This document shows positions 39,923-49,834 of a stretch of DNA of 64,000 nucleotides, piece after piece (positions within the stretch are counted from its first letter, which is position 1; each line of letters opens with the position of its first letter). Where the stretch lies: positions 20,171,319-20,235,318 of the forward strand of contig NC_067206.1 in the NCBI RefSeq assembly GCF_026262505.1, written 5' to 3'. The notes below the pieces were generated by a model. That model ran no database searches. It worked only from the letters and a program-made list of their open reading frames with translations, and had not been told where the DNA came from. The DNA comes from Trichomonas vaginalis G3. Its lineage: Eukaryota > Parabasalia > Trichomonadida > Trichomonadidae. The position numbers and the translations under genes are program-made.

Positions 39923-40243
39923 TTAATTTTCTATAACTTTATTCTCCTCTTCTTCTTCGAAAATTTCCTCCTCTTCCTGATAATAATGATGATGATTCTC
40001 TATATCAGGATCAATAGATGATTGGTCCTGCTCAAATATGTAATTAAACATGTAAATTCTAATGTGTAAAATTTTATTTCTTGGATAAATCCCTTCAAAA
40101 CAACATATTGATTTTTGAGTTAAAGTTATTTTATTTTTGTTTACTATGATTAGTGCCGTAATACCTCTAAAATTACTTGATTCGCGTGGAGTCCTCCTGA
40201 TGCAAAGCCTGCAATTCAATGTTGTTATAAAATCAATTAAAAT
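39923..40243 (-). pseudogene. possible 3' end of a gene hit by Polinton B
   Basis: About 107 open codons end with a very acidic tail (repeated Glu). They run into the left terminus of Polinton B at 40244 and continue for some codons inside it. Upstream sequence on the other side of the element shows no matching frame. It could be the remnant of a disrupted host gene or chance. Confidence 0.25.
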
Positions 40244-40923
40244 AGTTAGTAAACCAGTCTTGGGTATGGTGGCACTGCGTTCCACCTTACCCAATACTTG
40301 TGAATTTGACACTTTACAAAACCACTAACGTATATTTTACAAGACGAACGCAAAAACTAACTTAACCTTAAATATTTACAAAGCCGCCAACCACTTCACT
40401 TCACTAACGAACTCACTAATGAAAAAATAAACGTTCACACTAACGTTCTCATAAATTTTCTTCAATATCTTCATCATCAGTGTTAACTCTATTGTAGTCA
40501 TACTTGAAGTCATAAAGTTTCTCAAGTTTTGAAATGCATAGCCTTGTTAACTTACCTTCATCATCATAAGTTTTTATAAAACTACCATGACAATCTTTAT
40601 ACACAGTCAATGTATAATCTACTGGTCTCGGATGAAGTGTAAAGAACATGTTATACTCAGGAAGGAAGAATAAATGTTTAAATGTATGTTTGTTATATGT
40701 TTTGATTTGTATGAGTTGCTTTTGTTCTGTCATTTATATAAAAATAAAATAAAAATAATTTTAAAAAAATAAACTTTAAAAATAAATGATATCATCACCT
40801 TCACACGTATGAAAACATAGCACAAAAATAAATTTAGGGTAGAAGGGTATATCGAACCCAATATCTAACCTCATTTCTATCCTGTTGAATTCATTGCTTT
40901 ATAACTCTCTTTCTTGGTTTCTT
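40244..40923 (+). repeat. terminal inverted repeat of Polinton B, left arm
   Basis: 680 bp, inverted match to 58365-59044. It encodes one complete 94-residue gene and carries the inner motif TTTAGGGTAGAAGGGTATAT, shared with the 9.75-11.2 kb repeats of element A. Confidence 0.95.
40449..40733 (-). CDS. 94-aa protein encoded in the terminal repeat (left copy)
   Basis: Intact and identical in sequence to the copy at 58555-58839. Globular N-terminal about 70 residues (H-T-F-K-H-L-F-F-L-P-E-Y; P-R-P-V-D-Y-T-L-T-V-Y) and an acidic tail (D-D-E-D-I-E-E). Start box TTTTTATATAA before the ATG. Two copies per element by virtue of the terminal repeats. Not recognised; a terminus-acting protein would be a natural guess but nothing shows it. 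Confidence 0.6.
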   Translation of the reverse strand: MTEQKQLIQIKTYNKHTFKHLFFLPEYNMFFTLHPRPVDYTLTVYKDCHGSFIKTYDDEGKLTRLCISKLEKLYDFKYDYNRVNTDDEDIEENL

Positions 40924-41171
40924 CATTTTTCATCATTGACTTTATCCAACTCTTCTAACTTCTTCTTAAGTTCAGCAAAGTTGTCTTCATGAAGTTTAAT
41001 CTTCCTTAATATACCTTCTCTATCTAATGGTTGCTTTATCTTTCTAAACTGAACTCTACCATCTTTCATAGTATGAATGTAAAAACCTTCTGGAACAGTT
41101 CCTGATTTAATGTATTCTACCAAAAACTTTTGTTTCATTGCTTCAGTGACTTTATTTGTCATTTCAATCAA
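40923..41171 (-). CDS. small Polinton protein, G-x-Y-I-x...G-R-V type
   Basis: 82 residues, starts after TTTTTATTTGATTGAA. Central G-F-Y-I-H-T-M-K-D-G-R-V-Q-F-R-K-I-K is followed by a Lys/Glu coiled tail. It resembles the 45379-45807 protein in the same element and 17367-17932 in A. The stop codon lies exactly at the inner edge of the left terminal repeat. Function unknown. Confidence 0.5.
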   Translation of the reverse strand: MIEMTNKVTEAMKQKFLVEYIKSGTVPEGFYIHTMKDGRVQFRKIKQPLDREGILRKIKLHEDNFAELKKKLEELDKVNDEK

Positions 41172-41210
41172 ATAAAAATTTTAATATTAAATAAAAATAA
41201 CGTTATTTTT

Positions 41211-41561
41211 TCAGTAAGGAAACGCAGGAGTTTTTCGATTTATTTGAGGTGTGGGTTCAGGTATGAATGTTCGTGTCGGTTTAGGAGTTGACTTTTGAAC
41301 AGGAGTTTGTACTTCCATAGGTTCAGGAGTCATTGAAGGTGTTGTTTGTGAAGGTGTTGGTTTTGACGTTGGTTTTGGGTCTTCTTTCAAATCCTCTTTC
41401 ACATCTTCTTTCACATTCGTTTGAGATGTTGGATGCCAATACTTTTTATATAACTTATATCCAAAATAAAACGGATACAACGGATATAAGTTAATACTAT
41501 AATACATGGCTAATCTTCTGACCCATTTGTTTCGCCATAAGTTCTTTGCAGTGTTCCACAT
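41211..41561 (-). CDS. membrane-associated Pro/Thr-rich small protein
   Basis: 116 residues. N-terminal W-R-N-K-W-V-R-R-L-A-M-Y-Y and an aromatic stretch (Y-P-L-Y-P-F-Y-F-G-Y-K-L-Y) look amphipathic or membrane-seeking. The rest is Lys-Glu-Asp repeats and Pro/Thr-rich tail. Similar build to 21859-22101 in element A. Start box TTTTTAAAGCTTATAA. Possible internal capsid protein; low certainty. Confidence 0.45.
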   Translation of the reverse strand: MWNTAKNLWRNKWVRRLAMYYSINLYPLYPFYFGYKLYKKYWHPTSQTNVKEDVKEDLKEDPKPTSKPTPSQTTPSMTPEPMEVQTPVQKSTPKPTRTFIPEPTPQINRKTPAFPY

Positions 41562-42759
41562 TTATAAGCTTTAAAAATAAACGTTCATCCTTTATTCCTC
41601 ACTGTCGTCAGCTGCTAAGTTATAGTCGTCAAGTCTTATTATTGGTAGAGTAGGGGTAATTTTAGCTAAAAGTGACACACCCGTGAAGGGTGTGATTACC
41701 GATCGGTAATTTCGACAGTTTAGAATTTAAAATTTTTTATGGAACTGTTGCGAGTTTCATAAAGAATTTAAGGAATATAAGCAAAGATTTGAATCAAAAT
41801 CTTAGACCTAAGCCGCTCGATTCGCTCGCGGCTTCCGCGAATTACAGATCAGCAAAGATTTGAATCAAAATCTTCGAACTAAGCCGATCGCTTCGCTCGC
41901 GGCTTTCTTTATTATTTTAAATTTGCATATTTCCATCAAAAGTTCATAAGGTAAAAAATTTCGTTTATATTATTGCAAAATAAAATCTTCATTATCAAAA
42001 TAATATTAAATAATAATATAATATAATTTATAAACAACTATTATTTAATAAAGTTTAATTGCCAAGGTTCATCTAATTTTTTGATTTTTAATGTTTTATG
42101 AATTTTATTTATCATGTATATATCTAATGACGATTATATATGTAGAAGATAAGTACCTTAATATGTACGTAAATTTTAATGAAATTTATACAACATTATA
42201 AAAATTTATGAATAAAAACTTGATATAAAATAACATTTTTATTTTTACTAAGAAAAAAAGGTTTTTGATAATAAATTTATTTTATTTCGAAAAAGTAGCA
42301 ATAATCGTAAAAGGGTAATGATAGGCTGAGATTGGGACAAAGTTGCAATTCGGCACTTTTTGTAAAAAATGGGGTCATACTCATAATGAATAGAGACTTA
42401 TAGCCAAGTCTTGATATCATGCAGGGAGAATATACATAGATAAGCAATTATATTTTATAGTAGTAGTATTCAGAAATTCTTACAATTTACAATACAATTT
42501 TCAAAAATGGATAAAGACCAATAGCCAAGTCTTGATATCATGCAGGGAGACTCTCTACAAATACAAAAATTGATTATCATAAGGAAATACAAATTTATCA
42601 ATTTTCATGTGAAAATTACATAAATTTGTTCTCCAATAAATAGCAATAATACTTTGAATGTTATATTAAGTAATATAGCTTCAGGTAAATAAGCTTACAC
42701 TTCAAAAATATACTGTTTATTCATTAATTTTAAAAAAAGTCCAAATTATCTAATCTTGC

Positions 42760-43005
42760 TTACTCTTCCTTTAAACTTCTTTGTGCCAAATTTAATATTG
42801 TCTTCAAAGATGGAATAAGGACATTAGGTTCAATCCTTCGGCTTTCGACAATTTCCAAAATGTGTTGAATTAATTTCAAACATTCATCGTGTTTTGAAGC
42901 TCTTTGCTCAACAATCTGATTACCTGCCCTTGTAAGAATTCTTACTGCTCTATCTTCATTCAAAACATTAGCGACTTGAACCTTAATAATCGCATTTGGA
43001 ATCAC
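42760..43005 (-). CDS. 81-aa ORF in the repeat block, unknown
   Basis: Helical, charged protein (A-V-R-I-L-T-R-A-G-N-Q-I-V-E-Q-R) with balanced composition unlike the surrounding AT-rich DNA. No family recognised. It may be a remnant carried by the inserted element. Confidence 0.35.
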   Translation of the reverse strand: MIPNAIIKVQVANVLNEDRAVRILTRAGNQIVEQRASKHDECLKLIQHILEIVESRRIEPNVLIPSLKTILNLAQRSLKEE

Positions 43006-43270
43006 AACAGTGATGAGAGTTATGACGATATAAAAAAATATTTTATTATACTCATTCGAAATTAAAAATAATAAAATTTATATATATTAATTTCATTAAA
43101 TCAAGGTTAAAAATCTCACCGGAAAAATAACCTCAGTGTGATAAATTTATCACCGGAAAAATTTACAATAAGGTTAATACCGAAAATATCGAAAAATAAA
43201 CATTTAAGGTTAATTTAAGAGTATGCACTTTTGTCACCTACTCCAAAATTTAAGAGCTGTCAAATAATAA

Positions 43271-43635
43271 TAATAAATTTATTTTATTTCGAAAAAGTAG
43301 CAATAATCGTAAAAGGGTATTGATAGGCTTGCTAAAGTAACTAATTTTAGCTGTCAAATACTTTTGTATTTTGAAGTAAATTAGTATAAATTTGTTTTTA
43401 CTTTTATTTCGAAAAAGTAGCAATAATCGTAAAAGGGTATTGATAGGCTTGCTAAAGTAACTAATTTTAGCTGTCAAATACTTTTGTATTTTGAAGTAAA
43501 TTAGTATAAATTTGTTTTTACTTTTATTTCGAAAAAGTAACAATAATCGTAAAAGGGTATTGATAGGCTTGCTAAAGTAACTAATTTTAGCTGTCAAATA
43601 CTTTTGTATTTTGAAGTAAATTAGTATAAATTTGA
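43271..43635. repeat. three 120-bp tandem units
   Basis: Exact period of 120 bp: GAAAAAGTAGCAATAATCGT recurs at 43291, 43411 and 43531 (the last with one change). A partial fourth copy of the unit start is at about 42283-42328. The 115-codon minus frame across it is a by-product of the repeat. Confidence 0.95.
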
Positions 43636-43776
43636 TATTATTTTAACTCCCTTTGAAAACCTCAATTTTCCATACAGAGGGAACGGGAATAGCATCCAAT
43701 ATTTCCTGAGAATGGTTGCGCATTCTCAGTTCCCTCTATATTTCGAACGAAGCTCTCATCGGTCTTTTTTTTAATA

Positions 43777-45351
43777 CTAAACGTTTTTTTCCCTGCCACT
43801 TTTAGCTAAAATTTGGGTTTGCCTTATTGGTATGCCTGACTGTCTTACTTGTATTGCAAAGCAACAATCCCTCATAAATCCAATAAGTGGCTTTGGTACA
43901 TTTTCAGTTGCTAGTTCAATAGGTCCTTTAACAGACAATTTGTATGTTATTGGAGCAGTAGATGTTTGACCTTGCTGGAAGCAAAAGTCCACTTCTGTTG
44001 GAAAACCACATAAGAAATGTGTGTTGTCATAGCTATCCCATTTATGTTCCACACTACCATCATCCACCAATGACCTCATAACATCTTCATTAAATCCTAT
44101 CATATCATTGTTTGTATTGCAAGCGTTCGCAACCATTTCATAAAATACAGGTCCATATGATTTTTCAGGTTCTGCAGGCATATTTCCATAAGCTCCCATG
44201 GAAAGCTGAAGATATTTAAACTTAGAGTTCTCAAAATTAACATAATAGTTGTCTTTCTTTCTAAATAGTGCCCAAATACTTTTAACATTAATAGGCGTAT
44301 AAGCTGCTGTAAATGTTGCACTTGAACTATCTGTATTCTTTGAGAATGAACCGTCCATAGGAATCCAATCCATAACTTTAACAGGAAAACATAAAGCCTC
44401 GTTTGTATAATGTTCTGCAAGTTCTGTATAAATGTTAGGGTCTAAAGAGAATGACTTTGGATGAATGAAACATTCATTAAAATCCATCTTTGTTCGAAAT
44501 AGTTGCTGAGTTACAGTTGTAATAGTAACTGTTCCACTAGCTTCTACTGCCTTCGTTATCATAGTGAATGGTTCATTCCATGGAACAAATTTATTTGTCG
44601 GTGGATTTAAATCTGAAGCAAATGCAACTTTAAGAGTTGGATTGAAAGCAATGATATCATTTACAGATATAGATGTGCATTGTAAGGCGTCGCTACTGAA
44701 CTTTACTTTAAGCTGAATGTTTCCTGCAAAAGCTGGAATAAATCGAATAGCTTCTAATGGAAGGAATCTTCTAACAGGAATTCTTAAACGAAGCTTAAAA
44801 TCAAATGATTTTCCTGCTGTAATTGGACCACTAACAATTTGTCCTGTTCTGCATGTTCCCGAATGACTCCATACATCTTCATGTCGAGTCTTTGAGAAAA
44901 CATCTACTTTCTTTATTTGTTCGGTAGTTTGTGAGTTTGAAGTTATATATGCTTCTTCTCTTGCGTTGTCTTGAGAATATACGATACGACCATTTGCAAG
45001 GATTTGATATCCAGCAACTGCATAGAAAGCGTCATCGAAACCAATCCAAAATCCTGGTGGGTTTGTTTTATCGGAACCTGAACCAATTTCTTTATCTACA
45101 ATAAATTGACCTTCCATTTTATACGTAATGAATGTATTGTAAAGGTCCAACATATTTTCACCAGGAGGTGAGAGATTGAATGTTACCCATGTGTTATCTT
45201 TAGCAGTTCCAGGTTGTGATGAAATCTTTGCGTCAGAATATTTTCTATTAGTGTCACCAATTTGAACTGCATTGTCTATGATATCGAAATATGAGCGAAT
45301 CTGATGAATATGCTCTGCTGGAGTAAATTCGTTTAGCTGTTCGTTCTGCAT
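43777..45351 (-). CDS. major capsid protein, double jelly-roll (Polinton B)
   Basis: 524 residues, intact. F-D-F-K-L-R-L-R-I-P-V-R-R-F-L-P-L-E and A-F-A-G-N-I-Q-L-K-V near residues 180-215 are the conserved hexon block shared with the 3302-4921 protein. N-terminal region with Y-S-D-A-K-I and a C-terminal K-P-L-I-G-F-M-R-D. Starts after ATTTTTATCTGAAGTAAATAC. Forms the icosahedral shell in the family. The gene lies between the foreign repeat block and a small Polinton gene on the same strand. Confidence 0.8.
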   Translation of the reverse strand: MQNEQLNEFTPAEHIHQIRSYFDIIDNAVQIGDTNRKYSDAKISSQPGTAKDNTWVTFNLSPPGENMLDLYNTFITYKMEGQFIVDKEIGSGSDKTNPPGFWIGFDDAFYAVAGYQILANGRIVYSQDNAREEAYITSNSQTTEQIKKVDVFSKTRHEDVWSHSGTCRTGQIVSGPITAGKSFDFKLRLRIPVRRFLPLEAIRFIPAFAGNIQLKVKFSSDALQCTSISVNDIIAFNPTLKVAFASDLNPPTNKFVPWNEPFTMITKAVEASGTVTITTVTQQLFRTKMDFNECFIHPKSFSLDPNIYTELAEHYTNEALCFPVKVMDWIPMDGSFSKNTDSSSATFTAAYTPINVKSIWALFRKKDNYYVNFENSKFKYLQLSMGAYGNMPAEPEKSYGPVFYEMVANACNTNNDMIGFNEDVMRSLVDDGSVEHKWDSYDNTHFLCGFPTEVDFCFQQGQTSTAPITYKLSVKGPIELATENVPKPLIGFMRDCCFAIQVRQSGIPIRQTQILAKSGREKNV

Positions 45352-45378
45352 GTATTTACTTCAGATAAAAATATCTAT

Positions 45379-45807
45379 TTACTTCATTATTCTCACTCTT
45401 CTTCTTGGTATTCGTGGTGGAAGTTGTTTCTTGACATTTTTAATGAACTGTACATTCTCTTTTGTCTCAACTTCTTTCACTGGTGGGTCGGGGTTCTTTG
45501 ACTCGGTTTGTTTTTCAATGAAATTCACGAACTTTGCAATAAGCTCTTGGTTCGTTATTGAAAGTACATCTGGCTTCTTTTCTTCTTGTTCTTTTGGTGG
45601 CTCAGTTTGAACAGAAGGTTTTATATGGGCTTCGCCCTCGGTGCCATGCACCTTAATGTTGTCGCTCTCTGTATTCGCTAATGGTACCTTTCTTTTTCTT
45701 ACATATATTTTACCATCTTTACTCTGACTTACATAATAGAAAGGATGTTGTATTCCTCTGGCGTCATTTAATATAATAGACTTTCGCTCTGATTTTGACA
45801 AGCTCAT
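45379..45807 (-). CDS. small Polinton protein with in-frame double hairpin
   Basis: 142 residues. N-terminal H-P-F-Y-Y-V-S-Q-S-K-D-G-K-I-Y-V-R-K-R-K resembles the 17367-17932 protein of A. The middle carries V-H-G-T-E-G-E-A-H, encoded by the 26-bp double hairpin at 45627-45652. The C-terminal part is basic. Start near AACTTTAACCAATGTAAA. Function unknown. Confidence 0.5.
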   Translation of the reverse strand: MSLSKSERKSIILNDARGIQHPFYYVSQSKDGKIYVRKRKVPLANTESDNIKVHGTEGEAHIKPSVQTEPPKEQEEKKPDVLSITNQELIAKFVNFIEKQTESKNPDPPVKEVETKENVQFIKNVKKQLPPRIPRRRVRIMK

Positions 45808-45852
45808 TTTACATTGGTTAAAGTTTTAATTTAGTTTTTTATCTGCAGTCAA

Positions 45853-46104
45853 ATGACTCAGACAATAGATGTTGAAGCATTGAAGAAAGAAATTCGCGAG
45901 CAAATTTTATCCGAACTGAAGGAACAAAAACAAGAACAAAAGCCAGAGAGACCAAAGAGAAAACTTAGTGAAAAACAACTTGCTGCATTAGCTGCTGGAC
46001 GTCAGAAGAACCCGAGATGGCAGGCGAAAAGAGCTAGAGAAGAAGCTGAAGCAAAAGCAAAGGAAGAACAAAAAGCTAAAGAAGCTGAAGCAAAGAAAGA
46101 GTAA
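45853..46104 (+). CDS. Lys/Glu-rich coiled protein with AAGRQ box
   Basis: 83 residues, almost wholly helical and charged. R-P-K-R-K-L-S-E-K-Q-L-A-A-L-A-A-G-R-Q-K-N-P in the middle resembles basic DNA-binding tails of virus-like elements. Start box TTTTTTATCTGCAGTCAA. It lies between divergent small genes, 24 nt before the minor capsid gene. A DNA-condensing role is a guess. Confidence 0.5.
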   Translation: MTQTIDVEALKKEIREQILSELKEQKQEQKPERPKRKLSEKQLAALAAGRQKNPRWQAKRAREEAEAKAKEEQKAKEAEAKKE

Positions 46105-46128
46105 ATGGTTTATTTTTATCCGAACTAA

Positions 46129-46986
46129 ATGTATAGACAAATACCTTTATCTGTTGCATTCAGTAGTGAAAACCCTGACGTTAAAATAAAAGGGAACAGA
46201 GTAACGTTTAAGTTTCCAACAGACTGGATTGTGAACATAAATGAAGATAAGTACATTGGCATAACATCTATGTATATAACACGTGCTTTCAGAAAGGTTG
46301 ACTTTATACTTCAAGTCGAGATAGAAAATGACGAACAGTCTTTAAGCGCCCAAAATATTCACATATACAAATACTTTAAAGACGATACAACATTGCAACA
46401 ATGTATGATTTCATTTAATGAAATGTTCGAGAAAAAGTTCAACATTGAAGTACAAACTTTACAGCCTTTACGTGAGTTTCTTGCACAACTGAAAGAAGAA
46501 GGTAGTCAGCCACAACTTATAGACTTTCATTATGAATTTAATGAAAATGAAGATGGAACTCATGACTGTCAGTTTGTTATATATTCACCATTCAATGAAG
46601 TCGCTAAAAAGAAAGAAGAGCCATTTCGAATAAGATTTCAAATCTCTGAACCCAATGAAGACTTCAAGAATGTTTTCAATTATGATGCAATGCTTCCGAG
46701 GAAAAATGAATTTTCAAAGATTGTAACACCTGGCATTTGGGATAGAAAGCAAGCTATTCTTTTCTCTAATATAGCTAAAGGCGTTGAAAATGAGTTCATA
46801 GGTCATACAAGAACTACACCACTGCCAAATCCTAAGTATTACAAACTCATTGGTCACAATCGTGAGTTTTGGATAGACATGTTCTCCACTCATGACCATA
46901 AAGCACCTGTTTTGCTACCTCCAGATGGGAAAGATTGTCTCTACATTGAAGCACAACTCTTAAATTCTACAAGAGCTGTATTGTAA
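46129..46986 (+). CDS. minor capsid-type protein, paralogue 1 (Polinton B)
   Basis: 285 residues, intact. N-terminal V-T-F-K-F-P-T-D-W and R-K-V-D-F-I-L-Q-V-E; C-terminal N-P-K-Y-Y-K-L-I and L-L-P-P-D-G-K-D-C-L-Y-I-E. The same order occurs in 56770-57635 (L-P-K-D-G-K-D-G-L-I-I-E) and in 21010-21855 of A. Start box TTTTTATCCGAACTAA. Beta-rich, presumed structural. A 25-bp double mini-hairpin follows the stop. Confidence 0.55.
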   Translation: MYRQIPLSVAFSSENPDVKIKGNRVTFKFPTDWIVNINEDKYIGITSMYITRAFRKVDFILQVEIENDEQSLSAQNIHIYKYFKDDTTLQQCMISFNEMFEKKFNIEVQTLQPLREFLAQLKEEGSQPQLIDFHYEFNENEDGTHDCQFVIYSPFNEVAKKKEEPFRIRFQISEPNEDFKNVFNYDAMLPRKNEFSKIVTPGIWDRKQAILFSNIAKGVENEFIGHTRTTPLPNPKYYKLIGHNREFWIDMFSTHDHKAPVLLPPDGKDCLYIEAQLLNSTRAVL

Positions 46987-48490
46987 ATGACCACATGGGC
47001 TTCGCCCTTGCCGCTAGCGGCTTATTTTTATCATGAATGGTCTCACTTCTGACAAAAATAAATGACTTCATTATTTTTTTCATTCATGACCTCAGAACTT
47101 TAACTTACGTATGAAACTTGTTTTGCTCGTTATTGAAAAGTTGAACTTTTCTTCAAAGCAAGGTTGACATGACTTACATAAGTCAAATGCAATCTCTTGA
47201 CCGTCATAAAGTGCTTTATATAACTTCATAACACTGAACTCAGAGTCTTTGTCAAATTTTCCTTGCGGAACCATTAAACCTTTATCTTCATCATAGAAAC
47301 ACTGAACAGAGTCAGGAAACATTTCATTAGCGGTTAAAGCAATAATATCTTGCTTCACGCCTTTCATTCTGCAGTGAAATACAACTTCATTTAAATCATT
47401 AATGAGTAAGTCTATGTAAGTCTTCTTTCCACAGAAAATACTTTTAGAAGCTAAACTTTGTTTATCTTTTGTGATTTCTGCAAAGTCGCTATGAAATTGA
47501 CCAAGGTTCTTTCCTATAAGTTCGCGACCATATCTCTTCTTAAACTCTGCTGCAAGCTTTGGAATGTCTTCATTATATAAGTGCATACTGTCGGTATCCT
47601 GATAGGCTATATACAAGCCCATATCTTCTGCAGTACAGAATACTTCATTCATAATACGTTTTGACATAGACAGAATGTTAACACCAAGTGGACAGAAGTT
47701 AAAGTGTCTGCAAATGCTTTTCGTTAGCTTGAAAATAGTTTTATCTGAACCATCCAAACCTTCGAACTTCACTATATGGTTGTAGTTTCTGATGGCATAT
47801 CTTATAGCATCTTTGTCATTTACTATGGTTATTTTTGACTCAATAGGAGATAGAATAGTTTTGCCATAAATACTGTTCAGAATGAGCTTTATATTTTCTT
47901 GCAAAGGATTTCCTTCTTTCTTATACTTTAACCTTAACTCAAACAACTTCTTTACTTCATCTCTTATTCTAATATCTCTGTTTCCATCGTAGTAGTATCC
48001 TTGCAACACTTCACATTTGACACCTTGATATTTTATGAGGTCTTGTAATGTTATATGGTCAACATACATGAGACAGCAAGTGTTTGAACTTCTTGGAACG
48101 TTAAGTTCTGGATTTAGTTCAGGGTCGCAAACTATTAAAGGAAAGTGTCTATGTATTCCAATCTTTGTTATCTTAATGAGAACAAAGAAGCCAGACATAA
48201 ACTTTTCACCAATGGGTTCCTTTTGGTCGTCATCGAATAAATGCTTTAACAAATATTCAGAACTTAACATCTCATCCTTCAATACTTTTGGAATACCTTC
48301 TAAAGTATACAATCTTGCAATTGCTGATGGATATAATGAAACAGCGTCGAAATCAGCAATGAGTTTCTTTTCACTCATTTGTTTCATGTTATCTGATAGC
48401 ATGCATCTTCCACCTTGAATGCATCTCGAAATAAACTCTCTTGGTTTATTTGAGAGGTCATATAAGTTTCCATTCGGGAAGTATACTCTG

Positions 48491-49834
48491 TAGGGATGCG
48501 TTAAACACGCCATTTGACCGGGCGTACATTTTTTTTGTTCGCCCAAAAATTTCGCCATTTGAGAAATTCAAAAATTAAAAATAAAATCTTAATCTTGATT
48601 TTTTTATTTTCGTGATTTTTTTGAAACTTACATAAGCGATGAAATACTTTTTTAAGTAATCGTTTATTATATATAAATATATCTTAATAAATTTAATTCC
48701 TTAAGGTAGAGCGTGTTCAAATTTAAAATCTCATACAATATTTTCTTAATGGCGTATTTTTCTGAGGTCGCCCAAATAAAGGCGAATTCAAAATTGAGAA
48801 CTCCAAGGCGTATGGCGAGTATTCAAAAAGTACGCCACTTACAAAATATTGAATGTGGATTATCAATTTTTTGGCGTGTTCAATTTCAAATTTTGATATT
48901 TATGTTTATTTTATTCAGTATAATGCTAAGAATTAAAGTATAAAATTCATAGAATTTTTTCTTTGAAAATATTTTACATTTTTATTAGACCACTCCTAGA
49001 CTAGTCATCAGGTTATCCTCAGATCATCCTCAGACTACTCCTTATCAGATTACTCATCATCCTCAGACTACTCCTTAGACCCCTCCTCATCAGACTACTC
49101 CTCAGATCTTCCTCATAAGACTCCTCCTCAGATCTTCCTCCTGAGACTACTCTTCAGACTACTCCTGAGAGTCCTCCTCATCAGACTAGTCCTGAGACTA
49201 GTCCTCAAACTACTCCTCGGTCTAATCCTCAGACTCCTCCTCAGATTATGCTCAAACTCCTCAGACTACTCCTCAAATTATCCTCAGACAACTCCTGAAA
49301 CTACTCCTCAGACAACTCCTCAGATTATCCTCAAACTCCTCAGACTACTCCTCAAATTATCCTCAGACAACTCCTGAAACTACTCCTCAGACAACTCCTC
49401 AGATTATCCTCAAACTCCTCAGACTACTCCTCAGACTACTCCTCAAACTCCTCAGATTATCATCAAACTCCTCAAACTACTCCTCGGTCTAATCCTCAGA
49501 CTCCTCCTCAGATTATCCTCAGATTATCACTTTACATATATATATCGATAACTAAATAATTACTTATTATACTTTCTTTATTTTTTTTAATTTTAAAATA
49601 ATATTAATATATCTTTCTACGTTTAATGATGAAAAGAGAAAGAGGAGTAAAAAGAGGAAAGAGAAAAGAAAGATAGAGAGAAAAAAAGAGAAAGAAAGAA
49701 AAAAAAGGACGGCGATAATTTTGTATTGTTTTGTTATTCGGCCGAATGGCGGCTACTTCGTACCCGCCATTCGGCCCCAAAAATGGCGTATTATTCTATT
49801 TTTAAACGGTCATGGCGTAAAACCGTCGCATCCC
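48491..49834. mobile_element. MULE-like element inserted in the Polinton B polymerase gene
   Basis: Ends in inverted TAGGGATGCG / CGCATCCC(TA). TATACTCTG repeats directly at 48482-48490 and 49835-49843, a 9-bp target duplication. TGGCG/CGCCA motifs recur near both ends. A 13-bp-stem hairpin (GGCCGAATGGCGG) lies near 49738-49775. No transposase frame; non-autonomous. The interior holds a minisatellite (48990-49530) and a polypurine tract (49627-49711). The fresh target duplication implies a recent insertion, later than Polinton B. Confidence 0.8.
48990..49530. repeat. CTCCTCAGACTA minisatellite
   Basis: Degenerate units of 9-12 bp (ACTCCTCAGACT, ATTATCCTCAGA) with a higher-order repeat of about 75-80 bp in the 49260-49440 part. 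Strand-asymmetric and pyrimidine-rich. It is followed by an 85-bp purine-only-like tract (GAAAAGAGAAAGAGG...) at 49627-49711. Confidence 0.9.

Larger units (their letters stand above)
41600..43770. repeat. block of foreign repeats inside Polinton B
   Basis: Non-Polinton sequence between the 41211 gene and the capsid gene. It has a hairpin at 41672-41690, a 55-bp GC-rich unit twice (41780-41834, 41851-41905), a 30-bp unit twice (42400-42429, 42521-42550) and three 120-bp tandem units (43271-43635). A stem-loop near 43670-43735 (CTGAGAATG/CATTCTCAG) follows. Exact element borders are not resolved; it probably results from more than one insertion. Confidence 0.6.

Noticed and set aside
43250-43597. 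115-codon minus-strand frame
   Set aside because: It is the translation of three 120-bp tandem units, whose length is a multiple of three.
48713-48943. 76-codon frame inside the MULE-like element
   Set aside because: No transposase-like motif and composition is that of the non-coding interior.
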